From Pseudomonas botevensis (GTDB lineage Bacteria; Pseudomonadota; Gammaproteobacteria; Pseudomonadales; Pseudomonadaceae), in assembly GCF_019145475.1 (NCBI RefSeq), contig NZ_JAHTKI010000011.1, positions 164,141 through 228,140 on the forward strand: a stretch of 64,000 nucleotides of DNA. Direction: 5' to 3'. The notes below the pieces were generated by a model. The model made no database searches. It was not told the origin of the DNA and worked only from the letters and a program-made list of their open reading frames with translations. A program made the position numbers and the translations under genes. Below, one piece after another: positions 16,446-26,233 of the stretch (positions are counted from its first letter, which is position 1; each line of letters opens with the position of its first letter).

Positions 16446-19400
16446 TCAGTCCGCCAGCCAGCCGTTTTCCCAATAGCGCAGGTTATCGCCACGCAGCACA
16501 TAGTCGCGCAGAACGACCTCGCGCAGCTCGTCGCCCATGCGGTAGCTGGCATCCGGATCGGCCAGGTGCATGCGGATCGCCTGCAGCCACTCGTCCGTGG
16601 TGTTGGTCTTGATCCGGGTGCATGGCAGGTAACCGCGATAGGCCTCGGTGTCGGTGCAGATCACCGGGTAGCCACAGGCGCCGTACTCCAGCAGACGCAG
16701 ATTGCTCTTGCAGTCGTTGAAGATGTGGAATTCCAGTGGCGCCAGGGCCAGGTCGAGGTTGAGGCTGGCCAGTTTCGCCGGGTACACGTCCAGGCCGATC
16801 ACGCCGTGGAATTCGTGCATGTACGGACGCAGGTCATCCGGGCACATGCCGAAGAACACCCAGTCGACCTCGTTAGCCAGCTCGCGCACCACATCGGCGA
16901 TCACCGCCAGATCGCCATGGTGGCTGGTGCCGCCGCCCCAGCCGACCCGAGGTTTTTTCGAGGTGCGGCGCTGGCTGCGCAGGTCGCTCCACAGGTGTTT
17001 GGCCAACATGTTCGGGACGACGCGAATGTCGCTGTGCATGCTCGACAGCGCATTGCCCAGCGGCGCGGTGGACACCACCACGCGGTCGCACATGGCGATC
17101 GCCCGGCGGACCAGCCTCTCCATCTCGTCCTTGTTCGGCATGTTGCGGATGTGTGCGTTGCGGTGCGGAACGTCGATCACGTAGTCATCGAGTTCATAGA
17201 TGCGCCGCGCGCTGGAATACTTTTGCAGGCCCGGGATTTCGTTGATCGGCGCTTCGGCATAACGCCCCTGCAAAATGATCACGTCCGGAGACTGACGCTC
17301 GACTTCAATGATCGTCGGCAGGTTGTAGTGAATGCGCCCCAGCGCGCGACCTGCGGCTTCCAGTTCGATCAACGGCTGAGTCACGCGATAGTGGCCGATG
17401 GCGGAAGCGTTGACCGGCAGCGCGAGGATCTTCGGCAGTTGCGGCTGGGAAAACGGACTCCAGCCGGTACGCAGGCCCGGATCGAGACTGAAGCTCGAAC
17501 CGCCCAGGCCGTTCAGCGACAGGTTCTTGTTGTAGGCCGGGTCCCGCGCCACGATCGGCAACCAGCGCTTGTAGAACGTTTCCTGTTCCTGGCCGAGCTG
17601 CGCCTGCTCGCCCTCCTTCGGCGTACCCGCCGGCTGCGCGCCGAGGGCCACTTGAGCATACGGCGTCCAGACCACCAGATAACCTTCCTGACCGATCCGC
17701 AGGCACAGGTCCACTTCATTGAGCGACTGCGCCAGATCCTGCTCGTCGAGGCCGCCGACCGCGTCGAAAACCGCCTTGCGCACCAGCAGGCAATCGCTGC
17801 CCACAGCGCTCAGATCATGAGCCACCAGCAACCGGTACATGTAGCCCGTCGCTTGCAGCGACTCACCGTAAAACGGCACGCCGGCCGGGCCTTGCAGGCC
17901 GAGGATCAGCCCGGAGTGCAATATCCGGCCATCCGGGTTGAACAGCTTGGCGCCCACCACACCGACTTCGGAACGCTGGGCATGGTTGAGCATTTCCGCC
18001 AGCCACTCGCCGTGGGTGATCACTGCGTATGGGTTGAGCAACAGCACGTACTCGCCACGGGCCTGGCCTACGGCGGCATTGCGTACCGCCGCCATGTTGT
18101 CCTGCTGCGGGCAGTCCAGCACGCGAATCCGCTCGCTGCCCAGTTGCGCCATGCCATCGAACCAGGTCTGCGCCTCGGCGCTTTCGCTGCCGTTGTCGAC
18201 CAGCAGCAACTCGTATTCGGCGTAAGCGGTTTTCTCCAGCAGGCTCTCGACGCAGCGCTGCACGGCGGCGGTCTGATCCTTGCTGACAATGACAATCGAC
18301 ACCAGCGGCTGGCGCGCATGGTGATAGTCGACCCGGTTGAGCAGCGTCGATGCGCCGCGACGGATGTCATGGGCAATGCCCAGGCGATCCAGGTGCGCGC
18401 TGACCAACTGTGCGTTGTTGTCGGCCATTTGCGGCTCGGACAACCACTTGGCGAGGTCGAACGCCGACTCCAGCAACACCTCGGCGACATGCCCGACCAC
18501 TTGCGTACCTTCGTGCTCGACCATGCGCCACAACAGATCGTGGGGCGCCAGTTCGCCGAACGCGGCATCGAAACCGCCGAGGTCCAGGAAGCGCTCACGC
18601 TCGAACGCCAGCGCCCTGCCGACATAGGGGTAGCTGCGCATCAGGTCGAGGTTGAAGTCCGGTTTGAAAACCGGTTCGCTCGACTCGCCCTGGCTCAAGC
18701 CACCTTCATCGCTGTACAGGCACGCCAGGCTGCGCGACAGCGCAATGCGCTCGGCCAGCACCAGCAACGCCGGCACCACCAGCCGATCACCGGCACGCAA
18801 CAGGTAGAACCAGTCGGCCCCGTCCAGCTGCGGCAGCAGGTCATTGATTTGCTGCTGCCAGTTCTCCTGCAGCGGCATGCGCACCACGCGTTCGTCCAGC
18901 TGCGCTTCGGTACAGGACGCCGACAGCACAATGGTCAGCTCGGGCAAGTATTCCTGGGCGGCCAGCGATTGCAACGTCAGGTCCAGCGCCGAACGGCTGC
19001 CCTGCTCGTCGATAATCAGCGGAACGATTTTCGGCACACGCGGCCACGCGGCCAGCGTATCGGGCAGCAGCTCGCGCTGGCCTTCGGTCAGGTTGCGGCA
19101 GGCCAGCCACTGCGCGTACAGCTCGGCGAAACTGACACTGGCGATCCCGACGTGCCAATCCTGGGTGGTCTGCTTGGTGCCGAGCGTGCGGCTCAACGGC
19201 AGCTCTTCCCAGACACGCGGGGTCTCGCTGGCCTTGCTCAGCGGCACGTGACGCACCCAGCCCGATGCGGGCGCGGATTCGCCACTGCGCGCTTTGAGCA
19301 TCTGCGTCAGCCATTGGCGTTCGGCCTCGATCGCATCACGCATGTGCTGCTGACCGCTCAATCGCTCCGGGTACAGCCGCTCGACGCTCATGACGTGATT

Positions 19401-20042
19401 TGACACCACCACGTTGCCCCGGCGCAGCAGGCAGACATACAGCGCGAAATCGAGGGAGGCGACAAAGCAATGCCCGGGCTGGGTCAGCGCCGGGAGCAGT
19501 TCCAGCACGTCGGCCCGACGAAACAGGGCGTTGCTGAAACCGCCAAGAATGTTGACCGGGAAATTCTCGAAGATCGCCAGCAGGTCTTCACCCTTGAGCA
19601 GGCCGCAGGTCGGCGACAGCGGCGTGTTTTGCAGGCGCGACGGCAACGGCATATCGTCGGCGTCCCAGAACAGGCGCTGGGCCAGGGCCAGGTTGACATC
19701 ATGGTGATCGATGAGGATTTGTGCCTGGCGCTCGACACAGATGCCGAACAACTGATCGTCATCGCACAGGAATTTGATGAACTCACCCTGCGCCTGCTCC
19801 AGGCACGCATGCAGGTTGCCGACCAGCCCCAGCGTCCGGGGATTGCGCACATAACGCACGGCCACGCCGCTGCTTTCACTCACCGCCGTGACGATGGTTT
19901 CGATCTCCGTGCCGCGACTGTCATCGCAGACAATGATTTCGAGATTGCCATAGCCTTGGCTCACGGCACTGAGCAACGCCCGTTCGAAAAAACGCGGATT
20001 GAAGGCGGGAATGACCAGGCTGACGAGGGGAAGTGAATTCAC
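16446..20042 (-). CDS. Large flagellin-type glycosyltransferase (GT2-GT2-GT2-GT4 fusion)
   Basis: About 1198 aa. The N-terminal GT-A domain (LPLVSLVIPAFNPRFFERAL ... FIKFLCDDDQLF) has an intact DDD. A central GT2-like part (KIVPLIIDEQGSRSALDLTLQSL) is followed by another GT2 domain (QPLVSIVIVSKDQTAAVQRCVESLL ... NEVDLCLRIGQEG). The last ~340 residues form a GT-B/GT4-like domain (KILALPVNASAIGHYRVTQP ... VGWGGGTSHHGDL ... LRLLEYGACGYPVICTD). Size and position right after flgL resemble the Fgt-type flagellin transferases of Pseudomonas. The start is uncertain: GTG 20042 begins at the first conserved strand, while ATG 20105 would add 21 residues rich in rare codons across a palindrome. Neither has a strong ribosome site. 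Confidence 0.8.
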   Translation of the reverse strand: MNSLPLVSLVIPAFNPRFFERALLSAVSQGYGNLEIIVCDDSRGTEIETIVTAVSESSGVAVRYVRNPRTLGLVGNLHACLEQAQGEFIKFLCDDDQLFGICVERQAQILIDHHDVNLALAQRLFWDADDMPLPSRLQNTPLSPTCGLLKGEDLLAIFENFPVNILGGFSNALFRRADVLELLPALTQPGHCFVASLDFALYVCLLRRGNVVVSNHVMSVERLYPERLSGQQHMRDAIEAERQWLTQMLKARSGESAPASGWVRHVPLSKASETPRVWEELPLSRTLGTKQTTQDWHVGIASVSFAELYAQWLACRNLTEGQRELLPDTLAAWPRVPKIVPLIIDEQGSRSALDLTLQSLAAQEYLPELTIVLSASCTEAQLDERVVRMPLQENWQQQINDLLPQLDGADWFYLLRAGDRLVVPALLVLAERIALSRSLACLYSDEGGLSQGESSEPVFKPDFNLDLMRSYPYVGRALAFERERFLDLGGFDAAFGELAPHDLLWRMVEHEGTQVVGHVAEVLLESAFDLAKWLSEPQMADNNAQLVSAHLDRLGIAHDIRRGASTLLNRVDYHHARQPLVSIVIVSKDQTAAVQRCVESLLEKTAYAEYELLLVDNGSESAEAQTWFDGMAQLGSERIRVLDCPQQDNMAAVRNAAVGQARGEYVLLLNPYAVITHGEWLAEMLNHAQRSEVGVVGAKLFNPDGRILHSGLILGLQGPAGVPFYGESLQATGYMYRLLVAHDLSAVGSDCLLVRKAVFDAVGGLDEQDLAQSLNEVDLCLRIGQEGYLVVWTPYAQVALGAQPAGTPKEGEQAQLGQEQETFYKRWLPIVARDPAYNKNLSLNGLGGSSFSLDPGLRTGWSPFSQPQLPKILALPVNASAIGHYRVTQPLIELEAAGRALGRIHYNLPTIIEVERQSPDVIILQGRYAEAPINEIPGLQKYSSARRIYELDDYVIDVPHRNAHIRNMPNKDEMERLVRRAIAMCDRVVVSTAPLGNALSSMHSDIRVVPNMLAKHLWSDLRSQRRTSKKPRVGWGGGTSHHGDLAVIADVVRELANEVDWVFFGMCPDDLRPYMHEFHGVIGLDVYPAKLASLNLDLALAPLEFHIFNDCKSNLRLLEYGACGYPVICTDTEAYRGYLPCTRIKTNTTDEWLQAIRMHLADPDASYRMGDELREVVLRDYVLRGDNLRYWENGWLAD

Positions 20043-20072
20043 GGCGGGCTCACAGGCGGTGCGAGCCCGCTC
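20043..20072. repeat. Inverted repeat between flgL and the glycosyltransferase
   Basis: GCGGGCTC and GAGCCCGC arms of 8 bp with an 11-14 nt loop, directly upstream of the GTG at 20042. There is no T-run, so it may be an attenuator or processing site that lowers transferase expression relative to flgL rather than a full terminator. Confidence 0.4.
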
Positions 20073-20155
20073 AGAAAAGCGAGCCCTTGAAACCGCTAAA
20101 GACATTAACTATTGAAGAAACAGGGCAACACGGGCGCTTGCGCGCCCGCCTGCCA

Positions 20156-21727
20156 TCAGATCTTGTTGAACAGACCCAGCTGGCTGATTTTGCTGAACGC
20201 CAGTTGCGAGGCCTGCAGCATGGTCTGCTGCAAGGTCAGGCGCGTCATCACCTCGGCCGGGTCCGAATCACGGATCGAGCCCTGGGTGGTGGTGTTGGCC
20301 TGGGTCAGGCTCTGGTTGGTGGTGGTCTGGTCATCCAGCGTCTGGCCACGGGCACCGATCGAGGTCACGGCGGAACCGATCTGGTTCGCGGCGCTGTCGA
20401 TGTTGCCCAGAGCCGACTCCATCTGCCCCTGGAATTTCTGCTTGGCGACCGGATCACCATCGATCGGTGCATTCAGCGCGGTGACCATCTGGCCCAGGGT
20501 GTCGAGCACGTTCTGGGTCTGGTGGTTGTTGGACTGAATCGAGAACTGGTCACCGGCCGCTGGCGTACCGCCAATGGCGAAGGTCACACCGGCGGCCGTG
20601 GCATTGCCGGCGGTCACGGTGCCCGACGACACCGGCTTGCTGTCGGCAGTGACCGGCGCTGCGTACAGGTCGAAGTTGGTGGCGCTGGTGAACTTGAGGA
20701 TCGCGCCGCCGCCCGACGGGAAGGTGCTGTCGTACGCCGCCTGGTTGGTCACGCTGGAGCCGGTGATCACGGCAGTCGACGGGTTGCCCGGGCTGCGCGC
20801 GGTGGTGAACGAGTCCGGGGTGACCGACAACTGGAAGCTGTGACCGGCAATGACCGCGTCCGGGTTGGTATCGCCCGCCTTCAGGTTGATGTTCAGCTTC
20901 AGGTCGACGCCACGGAAGCTGACCGTCTGGTTGGCGCCGTTGGTGTTGACGATCGCGCCGTTCTGGCTGGCTTCGGTGGTCACGTCGTTGCCCAGGGCAT
21001 CGGTGATTTTCAGCTGGGTGCTGCTGATGAAGTCCACGGTGTACGGCTGGCCGGCGGCGAACTTGGCGTTGTAGGTGGCAGCGGTGCCGACCGTACCGTT
21101 GGACAGCACCACGCGACCGTCATCCACCGCCGGAGCAGTCATGTTGGTCTGGGTGCGGCCGGTGTTGATGGTCTGCTGGAACGCGTCCCAACCGGTGGTG
21201 TTGGTCGCGACCGACAGGCCATCGCCGATGCCCAGATTGATCTGGGTCTGGTCACCGTTGTAGGTGTAGGTGCCGTCGGCGTTCTGCGAGTACGGCGCGG
21301 TATCGGTCTTGGAGCCGGAGAACAGGTAGTTGCCGTTGGCATCCTTGGAGTTCATCAGGCCCAGCACCTGCTTCTGGATCTCGCCCAGTTCGGCGGCGTA
21401 GGCCTTGCGGTCCGTGTCGGTGGCGATACCGTTGTTGGCGGCCAGACCGATTTCCTTGGCGCGCTGCAAGGCATCGTTGATCGACGTCAGGGTCGATTCC
21501 TGAACCGTCAGGCCACTCTTGGTGGTGTCGATGTTGGACTTGTACTGATCGAGCATCGCAGCCTGCTGACCCAATTGCAGCAGGCGACCGGCACCGATCG
21601 GATCGTCGGCGGCGGTGTTGATGCGCTGCAGGCTGCTCGCTTCGTTGGCGGTCTCGACAGTCTTGCTGTAGTTGCGCTGATATTGAGCAGCTTGCGTCGC
21701 GTAATACTGAGCGGTGGAAATGCGCAT
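20156..21727 (-). CDS. flgL: Flagellar hook-filament junction protein FlgL (HAP3)
   Basis: A 523-aa flagellin-like protein joining the hook to the filament outside the cell. The N-terminus MRISTAQYYATQAAQYQRNYSKTVETANEAS and the C-terminus (QTTTNQSLTQANTTTQGSIRDSDPAEVMTRLTLQQTML) form the coiled D0/D1 regions shared with flagellin. The middle ~270 residues are the variable, Thr/Ser/Ala-rich part. It is longer than enteric FlgL (~317 aa), as in other Pseudomonas. It lies 13 bp after flgK and ends the flgF-L operon; the glycosyltransferase follows 114 bp downstream on the same strand. Confidence 0.95.
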   Translation of the reverse strand: MRISTAQYYATQAAQYQRNYSKTVETANEASSLQRINTAADDPIGAGRLLQLGQQAAMLDQYKSNIDTTKSGLTVQESTLTSINDALQRAKEIGLAANNGIATDTDRKAYAAELGEIQKQVLGLMNSKDANGNYLFSGSKTDTAPYSQNADGTYTYNGDQTQINLGIGDGLSVATNTTGWDAFQQTINTGRTQTNMTAPAVDDGRVVLSNGTVGTAATYNAKFAAGQPYTVDFISSTQLKITDALGNDVTTEASQNGAIVNTNGANQTVSFRGVDLKLNINLKAGDTNPDAVIAGHSFQLSVTPDSFTTARSPGNPSTAVITGSSVTNQAAYDSTFPSGGGAILKFTSATNFDLYAAPVTADSKPVSSGTVTAGNATAAGVTFAIGGTPAAGDQFSIQSNNHQTQNVLDTLGQMVTALNAPIDGDPVAKQKFQGQMESALGNIDSAANQIGSAVTSIGARGQTLDDQTTTNQSLTQANTTTQGSIRDSDPAEVMTRLTLQQTMLQASQLAFSKISQLGLFNKI

Positions 21728-21740
21728 GGATTACGACTCC

Positions 21741-23786
21741 TTAAAGGCTGTTGATCAGCACGCTGAAAGTTTCCTGCGCAGCCTTGATGATCTGCGAAGA
21801 GGCGGTGTAGTACTGCTGGTACTTGACCAGGTTGCCGGTTTCTTCATCCAGGTTGACCTGGGACAGAGAATCACGGGCCGTCTGCGCCTGGTCCAGGATC
21901 GCCGTGGTGGCGGTGCTGTCGGACTTGCTCTGGGCGGCCTTGGTGCCGACGTTGGTCACCAGTTTGTTATAGGCGTCGGTCAGGCTGATGCCCTTGCTCG
22001 CCGTACCGGTGTCCACGGTCTGTTTGGTCTGCAGGCCGACCAGCGCCTGCGCGTTGCGGTTGTCCGAAGACGCGGCACCGGTCAGGTTCATGGTGAAGGT
22101 TTCACCGCTCTTCGGCGTCGCCGCCACCGTGGTCTGTACGGTGAAGGTTTTCTGTACGTTCGGCGTGACGCTGGTGTCCATCACCGGGTTGCCACTGGAA
22201 TCGAGCATGCCGATCTTGAGATTCAGGGTGTTGGCCTGCCCCGGAACGATCGTGCCGGTGCCGATGCTGTTGCCCTTGGCGTCGACCAGGTTGTAGGACT
22301 GGCTGCCGCTGGTGGTAGCGCCGAACACCAGTTTGACCGGTGTCGAATACTTGAGCGCGTTCTGCAATTCCGCCTGGGAGGCCGGGTTGTAGATATCGAC
22401 GGTGTCGACCAGGGTCGGCTGGGTGTAAGTACCGGCGTTGTTGGCACTGGCCACGCCGGTCAACGGTGCCGCCGCCGCGATTTTCTTCGGGTCGGTGAGC
22501 ACGGTCTGGATGGTGGCCGCCGCGTTGCGGGTCGGGGTGATCTTGAACGTGTCACCGGCGCTCAGCGCGCCGCCGTTAAGGGCCAGGGTGAAACCGTCGA
22601 TCACCGGCGGCGGTGTGGTCGTGGTGCTGAACGAGCCCATGTCGGTGCCGTCGGAACGCTTGACCGAGTAGTTGGTGGCGCTGGTGAAGGTGACCTGGTA
22701 ATCGCTGGTGGTCAGCTTGCCAGTGTCCTTGATGGTGACGTCAAGGTTGCCCGAACCGGCGCTGTTGCCCGCCTGGGCAATGCTGCGCTGGCTGACCAGG
22801 GCGGCACTGTTGATGTTGTTGAAAATCGCCGCGCCGAAGTCACCGTTCTTGTCGATGCCCTGGGCTTGCTGGCTGTTGATCTGGTCGGCCACCACCAGTG
22901 CCACGCGACCCAGTTCGTTGAGCGAAGGGTCGAGCACTTCCTTGCGATAGGTCAGCAGGCCGCCGATCTCACCGCCGCTGATCACCGAGGTGATGTCGAT
23001 GGTGCTCGAGCCGCGATCCATCTGGATGTTCATGCGCGACGGATCGTCTTTGCTCGGAACGGTGCTCAGGGTGTTGGTGGTGTTGCCGACGACCAGCGGC
23101 TGACCGCTGCCGACGTACACGTCGAAACTGGTGCCACGTTCGACGACCTGCGCGCCGACCAGTTCGGACAACTGGCGCACGGCTTCGTTACGGGTATCGA
23201 GCAGATCGTTCGGCTGGCCGCCGCTGGTGGAAATCTCGCCGATCTTCTGGTTCAGATTGGCAATCGAGGTCGCCAGCTTGTTCACCTGGGTCGCCATGTC
23301 GCCCAGGCTGCCGTTGATCGTGGTGTTCTGATCGTTGAGCTGCTTGGACAGCGCATTGAAGCGGCTGGTCAGCGCCTGGGCGCCGGTCAGCACCGACTGA
23401 CGGGAGGTGTCGTCGGTGGCCGAAGTCGTCACGCCCTGCATCGAGGTGAAGAACTTCTGCAGCACGCCGGTCAACCCGGTGTTGGTATCGGACAGCGAGC
23501 CGTCCAGCGCGGTCGCCTGGGCACCGTACGCAGCCGCTTCGCTGTTGAGCGAAGTGGCGGTATGCAGTTGCGTCTCGAGGTAGGAGTTGTACACCCGGCG
23601 CACGTCGGCGAGGGTCGTGCCGGTGCCGATGAAAACGTTGCCGAACTGTTGCGAGGACTTGGTGCCCTGCACGGTTTGCTGGCGTGAATAACCGGCGGTG
23701 TCGACGTTGGCAATGTTGTTACCTGTCGTTGCCAGAGAGGACGAACTCGCGGCCAACCCCGACATCCCGATATTGAGCAAACTCAT
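21741..23786 (-). CDS. flgK: Flagellar hook-associated protein FlgK (HAP1)
   Basis: A 681-aa hook-filament junction protein, exported by the flagellar type III system. It begins MSLLNIGMSGLAASSSSLATTGNNIANVDTAGYSRQ, the classical flagellar rod/hook N-terminal motif (ANVDTAGYSRQ). It ends with the C-terminal helical motif (NLDEETGNLVKYQQYYTASSQIIKAAQETFSVLINSL). The central variable region is long. It starts 24 bp after flgJ stops and is followed by flgL after 13 bp, so all are in one operon. Confidence 0.96.
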   Translation of the reverse strand: MSLLNIGMSGLAASSSSLATTGNNIANVDTAGYSRQQTVQGTKSSQQFGNVFIGTGTTLADVRRVYNSYLETQLHTATSLNSEAAAYGAQATALDGSLSDTNTGLTGVLQKFFTSMQGVTTSATDDTSRQSVLTGAQALTSRFNALSKQLNDQNTTINGSLGDMATQVNKLATSIANLNQKIGEISTSGGQPNDLLDTRNEAVRQLSELVGAQVVERGTSFDVYVGSGQPLVVGNTTNTLSTVPSKDDPSRMNIQMDRGSSTIDITSVISGGEIGGLLTYRKEVLDPSLNELGRVALVVADQINSQQAQGIDKNGDFGAAIFNNINSAALVSQRSIAQAGNSAGSGNLDVTIKDTGKLTTSDYQVTFTSATNYSVKRSDGTDMGSFSTTTTPPPVIDGFTLALNGGALSAGDTFKITPTRNAAATIQTVLTDPKKIAAAAPLTGVASANNAGTYTQPTLVDTVDIYNPASQAELQNALKYSTPVKLVFGATTSGSQSYNLVDAKGNSIGTGTIVPGQANTLNLKIGMLDSSGNPVMDTSVTPNVQKTFTVQTTVAATPKSGETFTMNLTGAASSDNRNAQALVGLQTKQTVDTGTASKGISLTDAYNKLVTNVGTKAAQSKSDSTATTAILDQAQTARDSLSQVNLDEETGNLVKYQQYYTASSQIIKAAQETFSVLINSL

Positions 23787-23810
23787 GGTTAAGACCTTAT
23801 TCCTTGTGCC

Positions 23811-25106
23811 TTATAAAGGCGTGGTGGAAACGCCCGCCGCAGCGTAGTTCTGGAAACTGTTCATCTGCTTGGCTATCTGCGAAATCTTCGTCGCGTAGTT
23901 CGGGTCGGTCGCGTAACCGGCCTTTTGCAACTCGCGTACAAACTGTTCTGGGTTATCGGCCGACTTCAGCACATCTTGATAGCGATTATTGCTCTGCAAC
24001 AACGTCACCAGATCGTGGAAGCTGTCCTTGTACGAGGCGTAGGAACGGAACTCGGCCGTCTCCTTGACCATCTGCCCGTTACGGAATTCGCTGGTGATCG
24101 CCCGGGCCGAATCGCCCTTCCAGTTGCTGCTCGCCTTGATGCCGAACAGGTTGTGACTGCTGGTGCCGTCCTGGGCGCGCATGACCGATTTGCCCCAACC
24201 GGTTTCCAGTGCGGCCTGCGCCACCAGATAACGCGGATCGACGCCAATGCGCGCGGCGGCCTCCTGGGCCATCGGCAGCATGGTGTTGACGAATTCGTCG
24301 GCGTTGCTGAATGCCTTCTTCGCCGGCGCCAGAGGGATCTGCGCCATGGCGCGACCGTAAATCTGCATTTGCCCGCCCGAGGCTTTGTCCGCCTCGGCCC
24401 GCGCCAGCCAGTCGCCGTTGTACAGCGGGCCGGAACCGGTGGCCGTAGCAGTCGTCGTGGCGCGCTGCGGCAGTTGCGTGGCGGCCGTGGCAGTCGTGGC
24501 CGACGGCACCAGGCCGGCGAGCAAGCGATCAGCCAGTTTCGGCGGCAGCGCCAGACGGCGCTGGTTGATCAATTCCATGTCATTGCGATGGGCGAGCTGG
24601 GTGTTCGGTGCGCTCACCGAACGCGACGCCCACAACGGACGCTCACCGTTGACCCGCGACAACGGGCCGGTGGCGACGGTGCCGGCGGCAACCGGCGTCG
24701 CCACGGCGGCGGCTTTCGCCTTGGCTTCTTCCTGCTTGGCGGCGGACGCGGCCGCCGCCTCACCCGGTGCCATTGGTTTGTTTTTCGACATTTGGCGCAT
24801 CAGGACGTCGGCCAGACCGATACCACCGCCCTCGCGGGACAGGGAAACGGCCAGTTGCTGGTCGTACATTTCCTGATACTGCTTGGCCGCCGGGGTATTC
24901 ATCGGGTTGTCTTGGCCCAACGCTTCGGTGGCCGAACGCATCGACTTGAGCATCTCGCCCAGGAACAGCGATTCGAATTCCTGCGCCACCTTGCGCATGT
25001 TCGCATCGCTGTTCTTGTCGCCGACCTTGAGCTGGTTCAGGCGATTGAGGTCGGAGTAGGAACCCGAATCGCTGCTGCTGACCAGACCGCTCTTGCGCAT
25101 ATCCAT
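23811..25106 (-). CDS. flgJ: Flagellar rod-capping protein / peptidoglycan hydrolase FlgJ
   Basis: A 431-aa periplasmic protein. Residues ~30-110 are the rod-binding domain (NMRKVAQEFESLFLGEMLKSMRSA ... MYDQQLAVSLS). Residues ~275-425 are a glucosaminidase domain with the probable catalytic Glu301 in AALETGWGKS. Between them lies an unusually long (~160-residue), Ala/Thr-rich linker, which explains the length compared with 313 aa in enterics. FlgJ opens the murein for the growing rod. It sits between flgI (11 bp) and flgK. Confidence 0.95.
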   Translation of the reverse strand: MDMRKSGLVSSSDSGSYSDLNRLNQLKVGDKNSDANMRKVAQEFESLFLGEMLKSMRSATEALGQDNPMNTPAAKQYQEMYDQQLAVSLSREGGGIGLADVLMRQMSKNKPMAPGEAAAASAAKQEEAKAKAAAVATPVAAGTVATGPLSRVNGERPLWASRSVSAPNTQLAHRNDMELINQRRLALPPKLADRLLAGLVPSATTATAATQLPQRATTTATATGSGPLYNGDWLARAEADKASGGQMQIYGRAMAQIPLAPAKKAFSNADEFVNTMLPMAQEAAARIGVDPRYLVAQAALETGWGKSVMRAQDGTSSHNLFGIKASSNWKGDSARAITSEFRNGQMVKETAEFRSYASYKDSFHDLVTLLQSNNRYQDVLKSADNPEQFVRELQKAGYATDPNYATKISQIAKQMNSFQNYAAAGVSTTPL

Positions 25107-25117
25107 GCTCGCCGTCC

Positions 25118-26224
25118 TCAGATCACGATCAGGTCGGCTTGCAACGCGCCGGCCTGCTTCAGTGCTTCGAGAATGGCCATCAGGTCACCCGGCGCTGCGC
25201 CGACCTGGTTCACCGCACGAACGATTTCGTCGAGGGTGGTGCCCGGGCCGAACTTGAACATCGGCTTGGCCTCCTGCTCGGCGTTCACGCGCGAGCGAGG
25301 CACGACAGCTGTCTGGCCGTTGGACAACGGGCCTGGCTGGCTGACGATCGGGTCTTCAGTGATGGTCACAGTCAGGCTGCCGTGGGTCACGGCGGCCGGC
25401 GAGACTTTCACGTTCTGACCGATGACGATGGTGCCGGTGCGCGAGTTGATGATGACTTTCGCCACCGCCTGGCCCGGATCGATTTCGAGGTTTTCCAGGA
25501 TCGACAGATAGTCGACGCGCTGGCTCGGATCGAGCGGCGCGGTCACCCGGATCGAGCCGCCGTCGATGGCCTGCGCGACGCCAGGGCCGAGCATGTCGTT
25601 GATCTTGTCGACGATGCGCTTGGCCGTGGTGAAGTCGGAACGGTTGAGGTTCAGCGTCAGGCTGTTGCCCTGGTTGAAACCGCTCGGCACCGCACGCTCG
25701 ACCGACGCACCGCCGGGGATGCGACCGGCCGACGGAACGTTGACGGTGATCTTCGATCCGTCACGGCCCTCGGCGTCGAAGCCGCCCACCACCAGATTGC
25801 CCTGGGCGACGGCGTAGACGTTGCCGTCGATACCCTTGAGCGGGGTCAGCAACAGGGTGCCGCCGCGCAGGCTCTTGGAGTTACCGATGGAGGAAACGGT
25901 GATATCGACCTGCTGACCCGGTTTGGCGAACGCCGGCAGGTCGGCACTGATCGACACCGCCGCGACGTTTTTCAACTGCACGTTGCCCGACCCTGGCGGA
26001 ACCTTGATGCCGAACTGCGACAGCATGTTGTTGAAGGTCTGCAGGGTGAACGGGGTCTGCGTGGTCTGGTCGCCGGTGCCGTTAAGCCCGACCACCAGGC
26101 CGTAGCCGATCAACTGGTTGGAACGCACGCCGGAAATGCTGGCGATGTCCTTCAACCGTTCGGCGTGGGCATTGACGGCCGCCGACAACAACAGCGCGGC
26201 CATCATGAGGCGCTTGAAATTCAA
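25118..26224 (-). CDS. flgI: Flagellar P-ring protein FlgI
   Basis: A 368-aa periplasmic protein forming the P ring around the rod. It has a Sec signal peptide (FKRLMMAALLLSAAVNAHA cut before ERLKDIASISGVRSNQLIGYG) and the highly conserved tail GAAPGDLMAILEALKQAGALQADLIVI. The start is unusual. A GTG at 26233 abuts the flgH stop, but a TTG at 26224 lies 5 nt after AGGTGG, a good ribosome site, and gives the length usual for Pseudomonas FlgI. I chose TTG. Either choice leaves the mature protein unchanged. Confidence 0.93.
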   Translation of the reverse strand: MNFKRLMMAALLLSAAVNAHAERLKDIASISGVRSNQLIGYGLVVGLNGTGDQTTQTPFTLQTFNNMLSQFGIKVPPGSGNVQLKNVAAVSISADLPAFAKPGQQVDITVSSIGNSKSLRGGTLLLTPLKGIDGNVYAVAQGNLVVGGFDAEGRDGSKITVNVPSAGRIPGGASVERAVPSGFNQGNSLTLNLNRSDFTTAKRIVDKINDMLGPGVAQAIDGGSIRVTAPLDPSQRVDYLSILENLEIDPGQAVAKVIINSRTGTIVIGQNVKVSPAAVTHGSLTVTITEDPIVSQPGPLSNGQTAVVPRSRVNAEQEAKPMFKFGPGTTLDEIVRAVNQVGAAPGDLMAILEALKQAGALQADLIVI

Positions 26225-26233
26225 AGTAGCCAC

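Noticed and set aside
16566..19403. A 945-codon plus-strand frame
   Set aside because: Antisense to the four-domain glycosyltransferase; no recognisable protein features.
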